Source: Desulfobacula sp.
GTDB lineage: Bacteria; Desulfobacterota; Desulfobacteria; Desulfobacterales; Desulfobacteraceae
Length of the DNA stretch: 15,937 nucleotides
Direction of reading: 5' to 3'
NCBI RefSeq assembly: GCF_021107415.1
Contig: NZ_JAIOSW010000511.1
Span: 1 to 15,937, forward strand
This document shows, piece after piece, positions 6,839-15,307 of the stretch. Positions within the stretch are counted from its first letter, which is position 1; each line of letters opens with the position of its first letter. The notes beneath the pieces are model-generated. The model made no database searches. It saw only the letters and a list, made by a program, of their open reading frames with translations, and was not told where the DNA came from. Both the position numbers and the translations under genes were made by a program.

Positions 6839-7305
6839 AAGGAATAAATCAAGATCAGTTTCTCAATCCCACCTAGAATATTATTATCACAGGAGCTGAA
6901 TATCGAGGGAGAGGCCGCTTTAAAATACGTATTAAAAATACAGGTGCATACCGGACAAAATTTAAAATCCAGATGAAAAGTGTAGTCATCAGAAAACCGC
7001 GCAAGTACGATGACCAACAGGGAAGAAAAATTGGCACTATGGAAAATGCATTTCCGGGCTATATAACCCTGAATCCAGGAGAAACAGGCGAAATAAGAAT
7101 TTCACCGCAAAGGGTGAATTCCGAGTTGAAAAGAACCTTCTTAAATCTAAAAAACGGGTATTATTTTGCCAGAAACTTTAAGTTGATTCTCCTGACAGAA
7201 GATATGAACCCATACTGCCATCTTGGCATAGGCAAATCTCTTGACCATTATCAGACATCTGAATTGAAACAGGTAGTAATCTCCGGGGAAATTAATTTGT
7301 ATTAA
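6700..7305 (+). pseudogene. Broken gene remnant, beta-rich (CARDB/Ig-like?) C-terminal part
   Basis: A third frame, open from at least 6700, reads KVEVKDLQTGRFISKTIMLP, hits TAG at 6874-6876, then continues in the same frame as ITGAEYRGRGRFKIRIKNTGAYRTKF and on to a stop at 7303-7305. The NTGAYRTKF and NPGETGEIRI phrases suggest alternating beta strands, as in a CARDB/Ig-like domain. The text on both sides of the TAG reads as one protein, so this looks like a nonsense mutation in an older gene, possibly fused to the preceding zinc-ribbon part by a frameshift near 6700. An internal ATG at 6973 would give 110 aa but has no convincing ribosome binding site. Confidence 0.5.
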
Positions 7306-7396
7306 AGAAAAAGCAAAAAATTTATACAAAATTATGCTATTATTAGAAAACAGGGTGATCTTGCTTAATAACAAAAAAGGATAGAAAGGCAGAATA

Positions 7397-7480
7397 ATTA
7401 TAAAAACAATAAAATCATTAGAGAAAATAAATTTTAATTCTTTATTTATAGCGTTTAATGAAGCATTTAAAGATTATGAA
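7397..7480 (+). other. In-frame N-terminal extension of the GNAT gene without a standard start codon
   Basis: Codons upstream of the ATG at 7481 are open back to a TAG at 7382-7384. They encode a plausible GNAT N-terminus (IIKTIKSLEKINFNSLF, then IAFNEAFKDYE), which by recollection matches the start of related acetyltransferases. No ATG, GTG or TTG occurs in these codons. AAAGG (7385-7389) lies 7 nt before the ATT at 7397 and 4 nt before the ATA at 7394. Translation may start at ATT, or the ancestral ATG was mutated. Confidence 0.6.
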
Positions 7481-8254
7481 ATGCAATTAAAAAAAGAAGA
7501 ATTACGTATCATGTTAAATCGTAGAGGATTTGTTCCTGAATTATCATTTGGTGCGTTTGAGAATGATAAAATAACTGCTTTTACTTTAAACGGAATTGGT
7601 TTGTTTAATGGAGTCAAAACTGCTTATGACACAGGAACAGGAACTTTAAAAGAATTTCGTGGACAAGGAATGGCAACCAAAATATTCACGCATTCAATAC
7701 CATTTTTAAAAAAAGCCGGTATTTCACAGTATTTACTTGAAGTTTTGCAGCATAATACAAAGGCTGTTACAGTTTATAAAAAACTTGGATTTATAGTAAA
7801 TAGAGAATTTAACTACTTTGTGCAAAAAAATGAAAATATCTGTTTAAACTCAAAAAAAATACATCCAGAATATAATCTACAACAAACGGATTTATATAGA
7901 AGTGAATTGATGATCGAATTTTGGGACTTTATCCCTTCCTGGCAAAATAGCTTTGAAGCCATTTCCAGAAAACCCGATGATTTTAGAATTATTGGAGCTT
8001 ATAAAGGTTCAGAATTAGTAGGTTATTGCATAATTGAGACTAATTCAGGAGATATAACTCAAATTGCAGTGGATAAAGAATATAGAAGAAGGGGAATTGC
8101 TTCTGTTTTGCTTAAAGAATCTTTAAAATTCAACCAATATAATTCTATTAAAGTTGTAAATACCGAACTTGATTGTGGGTCGATCACAGGTTTTTTACAA
8201 TCAAACGCAATTCCATTAAAAGGAAAGCAATTCGAAATGATTAAACAATTATAA
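7481..8254 (+). CDS. Tandem-GNAT N-acetyltransferase, at least 257 aa
   Basis: Two GNAT-fold halves are seen. The N-terminal half carries the acetyl-CoA-binding motif A as GTLKEFRGQGMATKI (about 53-67) and motif B text ending in NTKAVTVYKKLGF. The C-terminal half repeats it as ITQIAVDKEYRRRGIASVLL (about 191-210). The R/Q-x-x-G-x-G/A pyrophosphate loops are RGQGMA and RRRGIA. The substrate is unknown. The standard ATG lies inside the fold: about 28 conserved-looking residues are encoded in frame upstream (see 7397-7480), so the protein from 7481 would lack the first strand and helix. The gene is AT-rich, unlike the aconitase gene 31 bp downstream, and marks the end of the AT-rich island. Confidence 0.85.
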   Translation: MQLKKEELRIMLNRRGFVPELSFGAFENDKITAFTLNGIGLFNGVKTAYDTGTGTLKEFRGQGMATKIFTHSIPFLKKAGISQYLLEVLQHNTKAVTVYKKLGFIVNREFNYFVQKNENICLNSKKIHPEYNLQQTDLYRSELMIEFWDFIPSWQNSFEAISRKPDDFRIIGAYKGSELVGYCIIETNSGDITQIAVDKEYRRRGIASVLLKESLKFNQYNSIKVVNTELDCGSITGFLQSNAIPLKGKQFEMIKQL

Positions 8255-8277
8255 ATATCTATACAATAAACAATTTA

Positions 8278-8284
8278 GGGAGGG
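8278..8284 (+). promoter_or_regulatory. Ribosome binding site of acn
   Basis: GGGAGGG is a near-perfect Shine-Dalgarno sequence. Its distance selects the ATG at 8292 over the one at 8286. Confidence 0.7.
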
Positions 8285-8291
8285 AATGAAA

Positions 8292-10235
8292 ATGGCAAAG
8301 ACTTTAACTCAAAAAATTCTTGAAAAACATCTCGTCGTTGGGGAATACGAACCGGGTAAGGAAATCGGTATCCGCATAGATCAAACCCTGACACAGGATG
8401 CCACCGGAACCATGGCATACCTCCAGCTTGAAGCAATGGGTCTTGATACTGTAAAAACCGATCTTTCTGTCAGCTACGTTGACCACAACACGATACAGAT
8501 AGGTTTCGAGAACGCTGACGATCACCGATATCTTTACACAGTGGCCGCCAAGTATGGAATTTACTATTCAAAAGCAGGTAACGGCATCTGCCATCAGGTT
8601 CATCTGGAACGATTCGGAAAGCCGGGAACAACACTTCTTGGGTCAGACAGCCACACACCAACGGGCGGCGGCACCGGTCAGATAGCCATCGGAGCGGGCG
8701 GCCTGGATGTGGCACTAGCCATGGCAGGTGAACCATTTTATCTGACCTGTCCTAAAGTCATCAAAATCAATCTGACCGGCAAACTCCAACCCTGGGTAAG
8801 TGCCAAGGATGTCATACTCAAAATTCTGGAGACATTTACGACAAAAGGTAACGTCGGATGCGTCTTCGAATACGACGGACCGGGGGTAAAAACACTCACT
8901 GTCCCCGAAAGGGCAACCATCACCAATATGGGTGCCGAGTGCGGTGTTACCACCTCCATATTCCCCAGCGATGAGGAAACGAGAAAATTTCTCAAAGCCC
9001 AGGCACGAGAAGATGACTGGCAGGAACTTACAGCAGATCCCGATGCCGAATATTTCAAGGTTGAAGATTTTGATCTGTCAAAACTTGTTCCGTTGACTGC
9101 TACTCCTCACAGCCCCGGCAATATATCACCGGTAAAAGACCTTGAGGGTATGGAAGTCAACCAGGTATGTGTTGGTTCGTGTACCAATTCATCCTTCAGA
9201 GATCTGATGGTGGTTGCAGAAACGCTCAAAGGGAAACAGGTTCATCCCCATGTGAGTTTCCTTATGGCACCGGGCTCAAAGCAGGTGGTGGCTATGCTTG
9301 CCCGGAACGGGTCTCTCGCCGATCTTATTGAATCGGGAATCAGACTGGCAGAGAATACCTGCGGTTTTTGTATCGGGAACAGCCAATCTCCCCAGACCAA
9401 AGCTGTTTCCCTCAGAACCAGCAACAGGAATTTCCTCGGCAGGTCGGGAACAAAGAGTGCAAATGTTTACCTTGTAAGTCCGGAGTCGGCAGCTGCCACA
9501 GCCATAACCGGAACAATTACCGATCCACGGGACCTTGGAGTACCGTATCCGAACGTGGACATGCCGGAAAAATTTATTATCAATGATTCAATGATACTTC
9601 CGCCATCAGATGATCCGAACAGTATTGCAATCTACCGTGGGCCCAACATTGGAGAACCGCCAGGCAACGATCCCATGCCGGAGACCGTCAATGGTGTTGT
9701 AACCATTCGGGTGGATGATTACACGACAACCGACCATATCATCCCCGCCGGTTCAAGAATGAAATACCGGTCCAACGTGCCTAAATATTCTGAATTCCTG
9801 TTCGAAGTTGTGGACCCCGATTTCTTCAGCAGGGCCAGGGATATCAAAGAATCGGGCAAGTCGAATATTATTGTCGGCGGTATCAGTTACGGACAGGGAT
9901 CATCCAGAGAGCATGCCGCACTGTGCCCCATGTACATGGGAGTCCGCGCCGTCATAACCAAGTCATTCGAAAGGATACACACTGCAAATCTCATCAATTT
10001 CGGCATTGTACCCCTCACATTCAAGAATGAAGCAGACTTTGACAAGATAAACCAGGGTGACAGCCTGGAAATCACCGACATCCGCAAAAAAATCATTCAG
10101 GGTGGTCCTTTGGTTGTCAACGATACAACGAGGGGTATTGAATTCGAGGTTGAATACGATCTCTCCGACAGGGCAAAGGAAATCCTCCTTGCAGGGGGAA
10201 TGCTGTCACTTATCAAATACAAAAAGAATAATTAA
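8292..10235 (+). CDS. acn: Aconitate hydratase (Aquifex-type), 647 aa
   Basis: This enzyme isomerises citrate and isocitrate via cis-aconitate, using a [4Fe-4S] cluster. Counting from the ATG at 8292, the cluster ligands are C297 (VGSCTNSS), C357 and C360 (NTCGFCIGN). The LLGSDSHTPTGGGTGQIAIG segment is at 116-135, and the swivel-domain signature YGQGSSREHAA is at 533-543. The roughly 650-residue length and short linker fit the Aquifex-type aconitases rather than the roughly 900-residue AcnA. The start at 8292 is preferred over the ATG at 8286 because the strong GGGAGGG (8278-8284) is 7 nt from it but only 1 nt from the upstream ATG. The gene stops 15 bp before aclB, so citrate made or cleaved by ATP-citrate lyase is handled by the same operon. 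Confidence 0.96.
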   Translation: MAKTLTQKILEKHLVVGEYEPGKEIGIRIDQTLTQDATGTMAYLQLEAMGLDTVKTDLSVSYVDHNTIQIGFENADDHRYLYTVAAKYGIYYSKAGNGICHQVHLERFGKPGTTLLGSDSHTPTGGGTGQIAIGAGGLDVALAMAGEPFYLTCPKVIKINLTGKLQPWVSAKDVILKILETFTTKGNVGCVFEYDGPGVKTLTVPERATITNMGAECGVTTSIFPSDEETRKFLKAQAREDDWQELTADPDAEYFKVEDFDLSKLVPLTATPHSPGNISPVKDLEGMEVNQVCVGSCTNSSFRDLMVVAETLKGKQVHPHVSFLMAPGSKQVVAMLARNGSLADLIESGIRLAENTCGFCIGNSQSPQTKAVSLRTSNRNFLGRSGTKSANVYLVSPESAAATAITGTITDPRDLGVPYPNVDMPEKFIINDSMILPPSDDPNSIAIYRGPNIGEPPGNDPMPETVNGVVTIRVDDYTTTDHIIPAGSRMKYRSNVPKYSEFLFEVVDPDFFSRARDIKESGKSNIIVGGISYGQGSSREHAALCPMYMGVRAVITKSFERIHTANLINFGIVPLTFKNEADFDKINQGDSLEITDIRKKIIQGGPLVVNDTTRGIEFEVEYDLSDRAKEILLAGGMLSLIKYKKNN

Positions 10236-10250
10236 TCAGGAGAAGAATCA

Positions 10251-11528
10251 ATGGCACAGAAAGCAATCAGAGAAGCCGATGGCAAGGTTATGATGGCCCG
10301 TCTGCTGAAGGACTATACAGATGGAAAATACAAAATTCAAAATAAATTCATATCCGTGGGACCTGAAACGGATCTCAAGAAGCTCCCGAGCACGTATAAA
10401 TGGCTACAGAAAGAAAAACTGGTGGTGAAACCGGATCAGCTCATCAAGAGACGGGGCAAAAGCAAACTGCTGCTTCTCAATACCGACTGGAAGGAGGCAG
10501 CAAAGTGGATTAAGGCCCGGATGAACAAACCGATCACCGTCAGCACGGTTACCGGTATCCTGGACCACTTCATTATCGAACCATTCGTTCCTCACAATGA
10601 AAAAGACGAATATTACGTGGCAATCACGTCCCAGAGAGAAGGTGACACCATCCTCTTCCATCACAAAGGAGGCATCAATGTGGGAGATGTAGATGCAAAG
10701 GCGGCCAAACTGTTTGTACCGATCGGGGAAACGCCGACAAGTCAGGAAATTGAAAAGAAGCTCCTAGGTAAAGCCCCGAAAGAACGAAAAGTTCTTATCG
10801 CCGAATTCATGGAGGGTCTTTTTAAATATTACGCAGACCTGAATTACACATACCTTGAAATTAATCCCTTTATCGTGGAAGGCAAAACCGTGATTCCTCT
10901 TGATCTGGCTGCCAAACTTGACGACACGGCAACCTTTGTCAGCAGCAGGAAATGGGGATCGATTGATTTCCCCTCTCCCTTCGGCAGAATGCTCTCAAAG
11001 GAAGAAATATACGTGGAAGAACTGGATGCCAAAACGGGCGCTTCCCTGAAATTAACGATCCTCAATCCAGAGGGACGAGTCTGGACCATGGTGGCCGGGG
11101 GCGGTGCATCGGTCATTTATGCAGACACCATTACCGACCTGGGCTACATGAACGAAATGGCAAACTATGGTGAATACTCGGGAGATCCCAATGAGGAATT
11201 TACCTATCTCTATGCAAAGACCATTCTCGACCTCATGACACGAAAGAAAAATCCCAAGGGTAAGTTCCTGCTTATCGGCGGCGGTATTGCCAATTTCACC
11301 GATGTGGCAAATACATTCAGAGGAATCATACGGGCACTCAGAGAATACATGAAAAAGCTTCAGGACAATAAAGTTAAAATTTTCGTGAGAAGAGGCGGCC
11401 CCAACTATAACGAGGGCCTAAAAAACATGAGGGCACTTGGAGACGAGATAGGCATACCTATTAAGGTTTACGGACCGGAGACACATATGACGAAAATTGT
11501 TTCAATGGCCCTTGAGGGAGGTAAATAA
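10251..11528 (+). CDS. aclB: ATP-citrate lyase subunit AclB (ATP-grasp / citrate-binding), 425 aa
   Basis: This is the small subunit of ATP-citrate lyase (citrate + ATP + CoA to acetyl-CoA + oxaloacetate + ADP + Pi). It corresponds to the N-terminal part of eukaryotic ACLY. The ATP-grasp part has LVVKPDQLIKRRGK (57-70), HHKGGINVGDVDAKA (137-151) and YLEINP (201-206). The citrate-binding part has VAGGGASVIYADT (281-293), NYGEYSG (305-311), GGGIANFT (343-350) and RRGGPNYNEG (380-389). Length is close to the roughly 400-residue Chlorobium AclB. AGGAG precedes the ATG by 8 nt. aclA starts on the base after its stop codon, implying translational coupling. Confidence 0.96.
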   Translation: MAQKAIREADGKVMMARLLKDYTDGKYKIQNKFISVGPETDLKKLPSTYKWLQKEKLVVKPDQLIKRRGKSKLLLLNTDWKEAAKWIKARMNKPITVSTVTGILDHFIIEPFVPHNEKDEYYVAITSQREGDTILFHHKGGINVGDVDAKAAKLFVPIGETPTSQEIEKKLLGKAPKERKVLIAEFMEGLFKYYADLNYTYLEINPFIVEGKTVIPLDLAAKLDDTATFVSSRKWGSIDFPSPFGRMLSKEEIYVEELDAKTGASLKLTILNPEGRVWTMVAGGGASVIYADTITDLGYMNEMANYGEYSGDPNEEFTYLYAKTILDLMTRKKNPKGKFLLIGGGIANFTDVANTFRGIIRALREYMKKLQDNKVKIFVRRGGPNYNEGLKNMRALGDEIGIPIKVYGPETHMTKIVSMALEGGK

Positions 11529-13391
11529 ATGACTCGAAAAGCAACGACAAAAAAATCACCCGATAAAAAGAATTACGAACTGTTCAATCGCCATACACAG
11601 GCATTTATCTATAACATGCAGGTCAACGCAACTCAGAGAATGCTGGATTTCGATTTCCTTGCAGGACGTGAAACGCCGTCGGTCGCGGCAATCGTTAACC
11701 CGACAGGGAGTGAGTCCCTTCAAAAATTCTTTTTCGGCCCCAAAGAGATACTGATACCCATTTACAGATCACTTGCCAGGGCCGGCGAGAAACACGGGAA
11801 CGTCGACGTTCTCGTCAGTTTTGCATCATTCAGGTCCACCGCTCAGTCTGCAAAAGAAGCTTTTGAATTGAAACAGATCAAGACCATCGTCCTGATTGCC
11901 GAAGGTGTGCCCGAGCGTCACATGAGAGTATTGAACACAAAAGCGAAACAACTGGGGAAAGTAATCATTGGCCCTGCCACGGTTGGCGGCATCAAAGCAG
12001 GTGCTTTCAAGATCGGGAACACTGCGGGAACGGTAGAGAACATCGTTGAATCCAAGCTGCATCGACCGGGATCGGTGGGGTTTGTCTCCAAATCCGGCGG
12101 TCTTTCCAATGAGGTATACAATATTATTTCAAGAAATACCGACGGCCTCTACGAGGGCATTGCAATCGGCGGTGACCGGTTTCCCGGAAGCACCCTCATG
12201 GATCACCTCATGCGATATGAACAAAACCCCAGCGTAAAAATGCTGGTATGCCTCGGAGAGGTGGGCGGAACCGATGAATATGAAATAGTCGATGCTCTCA
12301 AAAAAAAGAAGATCAAAAAACCGCTGGTTATGTGGGTGACGGGAACCTGTGCAAAAGCCTTTAAAACTGAAGTCCAGTTCGGCCATGCCGGCGCCAAGGC
12401 AGATGCCGATATGGAAACGGCAGACGCCAAGAATGCGGCATTGAAAAAAGCGGGAGCCGTCGTTCCCGATTCCTTTGACGATTATGCGGAAAAGATACAC
12501 AAGACCTATGAGAAATTAGTCAAGAAGAAAGTCATTAAGCCTGCTCCCGATGTAGCGGCACCGACAATTCCACTCGATTTAAACAAAGCACTGTCAGCAG
12601 GCACCATTCGAAAACCGACAAGCTTCATATCAACCATATCAGACGACAGAGGCGAAGAGCTTATATACGGGCACATGTCCATCTCGGAGGTCTTCAATAA
12701 AAATATTGGTGTCGGCGGTGTCCTCAGTATCCTGTGGTTTAAAAAACTGTTGCCCGACTACGCAACAAAATTTATCGATATGGTTATCATGGTAACGGCC
12801 GACCACGGCCCGGCCGTATCCGGGGCTCACAACACCATCGTGGCCTCCAGAGCCGGCAAGGATCTCATATCATCGCTCGTATCGGGCTTGCTCTGTATCG
12901 GACCGAGGTTCGGCGGCGCATTGGATGGAGCAGCGTTACAGTTCTCTGAAGCCCTCGACAGCGGATTAACACCCATGGAATTTGTCAATTCAATGAAGCA
13001 GAAGGGCGTAAACATCCAGGGTATCGGCCACAGAATCAAGTCGATTCACAACCCGGATATGCGAGTAACGATTATAAAAAACTATGTCCGGAAGCACTTC
13101 AAGACCACAGCGTTTCTGGATTATGCGCTGGAAGTTGAAAAAATAACAACGGGCAAGAGAGATAATCTGATTCTCAACGTGGACGGCGTCATCGGCATCT
13201 GCTTTGTGGATCTTCTCAGGTCGGAGTTTACCAGAGATGAAGCGGACGAATACATCCGGATGGGTGCGCTGAATGGTCTCTTTGTCCTCGGAAGAAGCAT
13301 CGGCTTTATGGGCCACTACCTTGACCAGAAGAGACTGAAGCAAGGACTGTATCGTCATCCTTGGGATGATATTGCTTACTTGATGGATTAG
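11529..13391 (+). CDS. aclA: ATP-citrate lyase subunit AclA (CoA-ligase and citrate-synthase-like), 620 aa
   Basis: This is the large subunit. The CoA-binding Rossmann domain and ligase domain occupy about 45-330. The phosphohistidine loop is QFGHAGA with H286, which receives phosphate from ATP in the AclB half. A linker (about 330-360) leads to a C-terminal citrate-synthase-like domain (about 375-620) that cleaves citryl-Co[13 protein letters not shown] (425-435), GIGHR with H501, and NVDGVIG with D552 supply the expected active-site residues. The tail [15 protein letters not shown] closely resembles eukaryotic ACLY. The length is near Chlorobium AclA (about 608). The start directly abuts the aclB stop, with a GGGAGG Shine-Dalgarno inside aclB. 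In Desulfobacter this enzyme can run towards citrate synthesis with ATP gain during acetate oxidation, or towards cleavage in the reductive cycle. The direction cannot be read from sequence. Confidence 0.96.
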   Translation: MTRKATTKKSPDKKNYELFNRHTQAFIYNMQVNATQRMLDFDFLAGRETPSVAAIVNPTGSESLQKFFFGPKEILIPIYRSLARAGEKHGNVDVLVSFASFRSTAQSAKEAFELKQIKTIVLIAEGVPERHMRVLNTKAKQLGKVIIGPATVGGIKAGAFKIGNTAGTVENIVESKLHRPGSVGFVSKSGGLSNEVYNIISRNTDGLYEGIAIGGDRFPGSTLMDHLMRYEQNPSVKMLVCLGEVGGTDEYEIVDALKKKKIKKPLVMWVTGTCAKAFKTEVQFGHAGAKADADMETADAKNAALKKAGAVVPDSFDDYAEKIHKTYEKLVKKKVIKPAPDVAAPTIPLDLNKALSAGTIRKPTSFISTISDDRGEELIYGHMSISEVFNKNIGVGGVLSILWFKKLLPDYATKFIDMVIMVTADHGPAVSGAHNTIVASRAGKDLISSLVSGLLCIGPRFGGALDGAALQFSEALDSGLTPMEFVNSMKQKGVNIQGIGHRIKSIHNPDMRVTIIKNYVRKHFKTTAFLDYALEVEKITTGKRDNLILNVDGVIGICFVDLLRSEFTRDEADEYIRMGALNGLFVLGRSIGFMGHYLDQKRLKQGLYRHPWDDIAYLMD

Positions 13392-13506
13392 CATGAAACA
13401 ATAAAAAATATCTGCTCTGGGAATATTGGAAGCTTGCTATCTAAGCATATAGGGGATTGGCGTTAGCCGTTCAAACGAAATTATCATCATACGAGGAGCA
13501 TCGGAG

Positions 13507-14058
13507 TTGGAGACTTTCACAGAACTTAAAAAACTGGTAAAAAATCCAAATTACCAGAAGCAAAGGGAAAAAAGCCTGGACGAACTTACCGATGATATGA
13601 TCGATACTCCTATAATTGAGCTGATCAGAGCTTTCAAAGAAATACCTTATTGCTTTACTTTACAGTGCTGCTATGGGCACTTTCTTTACAGTGATCAGGA
13701 GGATCCCAATAATCTTGATCCCTTGCCGATTACACACACAATATCCAGTGTTGAGTACAGGATCGCCTATATTGCTTTTTGCATTGAAAACAATTTTAAA
13801 GGTAGGAACTTTTTTGAGGCTCTTCAGAGAATTCCAGTTATTGATCCTGAAAACATTCAGTTCTGTAGCGCTTCCTGGTTTTGGAAGAGGCAGGTAAATT
13901 CTTATGCGCTTCAGGTTGAACCAAACAGATTCAAACATGATGACAAAGCTATACTTGACTATAATGAAGCTTTGAGAATTGAAAAGACCCGGAATGAGTT
14001 TTTTGAAAAATTGCGAGAACTAATTTTATATCAACAATATAGTGAAAAAAACGGATAA
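13507..14058 (+). CDS. Conserved protein of unknown function, 183 aa, TTG start
   Basis: The protein is soluble with no signal peptide or membrane segment. Blocks that look conserved are FTLQCCYGHFLY (50-61), VEYRIAYIAFCIENNFKGRNFF (82-103) and FCSASWFWKRQVNSYALQVEP (118-138). The Cys/His (CCYGH) and Trp/Arg-rich blocks suggest a ligand-binding or catalytic pocket. I recognise the pattern as a recurring bacterial hypothetical family but not its function. The TTG at 13507 is chosen because GAGGAG (13493-13498) lies 8 nt upstream and no ATG fits the N-terminus. It starts 115 bp after aclA; that gap holds no clear terminator, so read-through from the acl operon is possible but not shown. Confidence 0.75.
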   Translation: METFTELKKLVKNPNYQKQREKSLDELTDDMIDTPIIELIRAFKEIPYCFTLQCCYGHFLYSDQEDPNNLDPLPITHTISSVEYRIAYIAFCIENNFKGRNFFEALQRIPVIDPENIQFCSASWFWKRQVNSYALQVEPNRFKHDDKAILDYNEALRIEKTRNEFFEKLRELILYQQYSEKNG

Positions 14059-14099
14059 TAACGCAAAAATGCGTGATATTCAACTCATCGGGAGGATAA

Positions 14100-14297
14100 T
14101 GGTGGGCGATTACCCTCATATGGGACCGGAAACCCGGAATCATACGAATTGGAGCACTTTGGGGAGCATTTAATGGAATTGATGATAATATAGCACTTTT
14201 GCGAGGCAACATAAATGTCAAGCCCGGTAAAATCTATTATTTCCATTTCACTACACTTATGAAGGGTGAACGCTGGAAGATTACTAAGATCGAATAG
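14100..14297 (+). pseudogene. 5'-truncated gene fragment, about 65 codons
   Basis: This frame is open from just after TAA (14097-14099) to TAG (14295-14297). It reads GIIRIGALWGAFNGIDDNIALL then NVKPGKIYYFHFTTLMKGERWKITKIE. The last block looks like the C-terminus of a small beta-rich lipoprotein-type protein (inference). There is no usable start codon in the frame. A GGGAGG (14090-14095) plus ATG (14099) just upstream opens a different frame that stops after 24 codons, consistent with a frameshift near the original start. Confidence 0.45.
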
Positions 14298-14349
14298 TGC
14301 TTTTATTAGCTTAGCACCTTAAATAATTAAACCATAAAGGAGAATAAAA

Positions 14350-15015
14350 ATGTCTGCAAAACAAATCACATATGATGAAGCCAGAAAGTTAATGAAACCA
14401 GGAGATGTAATTGCTTTTGGAGGAAAAGGTCATTTTTCCGAAATTATTAAATTCGTTACTTTTTCTTGTGTTTCTCATGTAGGTGTTATTTTACAAACAA
14501 AAATACCTGAAGATGATACGGATAGATTTTTTAATCAAATCATTGAATCAACGTCATTAAATGGTTTTAACGGGGTTAATGTTTCCAGGTTTAGTGATAG
14601 GTTAGATACCTATGAAGGCGAATTATGGTGGCTTCCGTTAAAAAAAGAAATTAGAGACAACTCATTTGATCAGAAAAAATTTTTCAATTTTCTTTTAAAT
14701 CAAGCAAAGGATAGAAAACCTTATGATACACCACAGGCCATCAAGTCGGCTATTGATGCACTAGATAACCTGCCATTCGGAATACATGGTCCAGCATACA
14801 ATAAAGAAGATTTTAGCAAGTTCTTCTGCTCTGAACTTGTTTCAGCAGGTTTAGAAATTGCAGGTGCTGTTGGCAGCGTGAATGCTTCCGAGGTGACACC
14901 TATAGATTTGTGCAGATGGAATATTTATAAAAACAGTTATTATCAATTAAAAGGTGAATCCAGTAAGAGAATATCACGTTTTAATACTGCATCACCATCA
15001 GATTGGAATGTCTAA
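14350..15015 (+). CDS. YiiX-like permuted NlpC/P60 papain-fold cysteine hydrolase, 221 aa
   Basis: Residues 15-49 read LMKPGDVIAFGGKGHFSEIIKF followed by SHVGVIL, with the candidate catalytic H43. E66 follows in the IIEST strand. The nucleophile candidate C160 is in the FFCSELVSAGLE helix (159-168). The His-before-Cys order is the permuted arrangement of YiiX/YebB-type NlpC/P60 proteins, unlike Cys-first cell-wall endopeptidases. Members may hydrolyse amide or thioester bonds of peptides or lipids; the substrate here is unknown. No signal peptide is seen, so a cytoplasmic location is likely. A good Shine-Dalgarno (AAAGGAG) precedes the ATG. An imperfect hairpin, GTGCT/AGCAC (14297-14317), lies in the leader. 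Confidence 0.82.
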   Translation: MSAKQITYDEARKLMKPGDVIAFGGKGHFSEIIKFVTFSCVSHVGVILQTKIPEDDTDRFFNQIIESTSLNGFNGVNVSRFSDRLDTYEGELWWLPLKKEIRDNSFDQKKFFNFLLNQAKDRKPYDTPQAIKSAIDALDNLPFGIHGPAYNKEDFSKFFCSELVSAGLEIAGAVGSVNASEVTPIDLCRWNIYKNSYYQLKGESSKRISRFNTASPSDWNV

Positions 15016-15245
15016 AAAATGCTTTATTAATTAAAAATAACAGCTATTCTGATCAATATTTGTCGGGAACTGACTACGCGGCCAAGGGAATTTTTTTCTT
15101 TTACGGATTGACGGTCTGGGAATACGAACTGACCATAAATGCAAATGGATACAAACAATATTCCCAGATGCACAATGTGCGTCCAGAGCAATACGGAAAT
15201 GCAATGGCCATCAAGCTTGTGGAGGAAACCGTTGATCATCAATGA
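15003..15245 (+). CDS. Small orphan ORF or 3' gene fragment, 80 codons
   Basis: The frame begins with a TTG that overlaps the end of the NlpC/P60-type gene by 13 bases and has no Shine-Dalgarno sequence. The first 17 codons are AT-rich and unconvincing. From about 15060 the codons look more like real coding sequence (LSGTDYAAKGIFFFYGLTVWEYEL, then MHNVRPEQYGNAMAIKLVEETV). I think it is the tail of a gene whose 5' part was lost at about 15015-15060, but a short real gene is possible. The family is not recognised. Confidence 0.35.
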   Translation: MECLKNALLIKNNSYSDQYLSGTDYAAKGIFFFYGLTVWEYELTINANGYKQYSQMHNVRPEQYGNAMAIKLVEETVDHQ

Positions 15246-15307
15246 GGGGCCACGCTTCCGGGGTTAATGATAAAGAATCAACCCACTCATAAATCGAGGA
15301 TTGTCCA

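Noticed and set aside
4922..8254. A multi-gene defence system formed by the ATPase-STAS gene, zinc-ribbon remnant and GNAT gene
   Set aside because: The genes are on opposite strands or broken, with no shared operon and no nuclease or effector; proximity alone is not evidence.
8286..8291. Upstream ATG of acn
   Set aside because: It is 1 nt from the GGGAGGG ribosome binding site, too close for initiation; the ATG at 8292 has proper spacing.
8304..13394. Many minus-strand and alternate-frame open frames across acn-aclB-aclA
   Set aside because: They are shadows of three well-supported plus-strand genes.
14061..14074. ACGCA/TGCGT hairpin as terminator after the unknown gene
   Set aside because: The stem is only 5 bp with no T-run; too weak to call.
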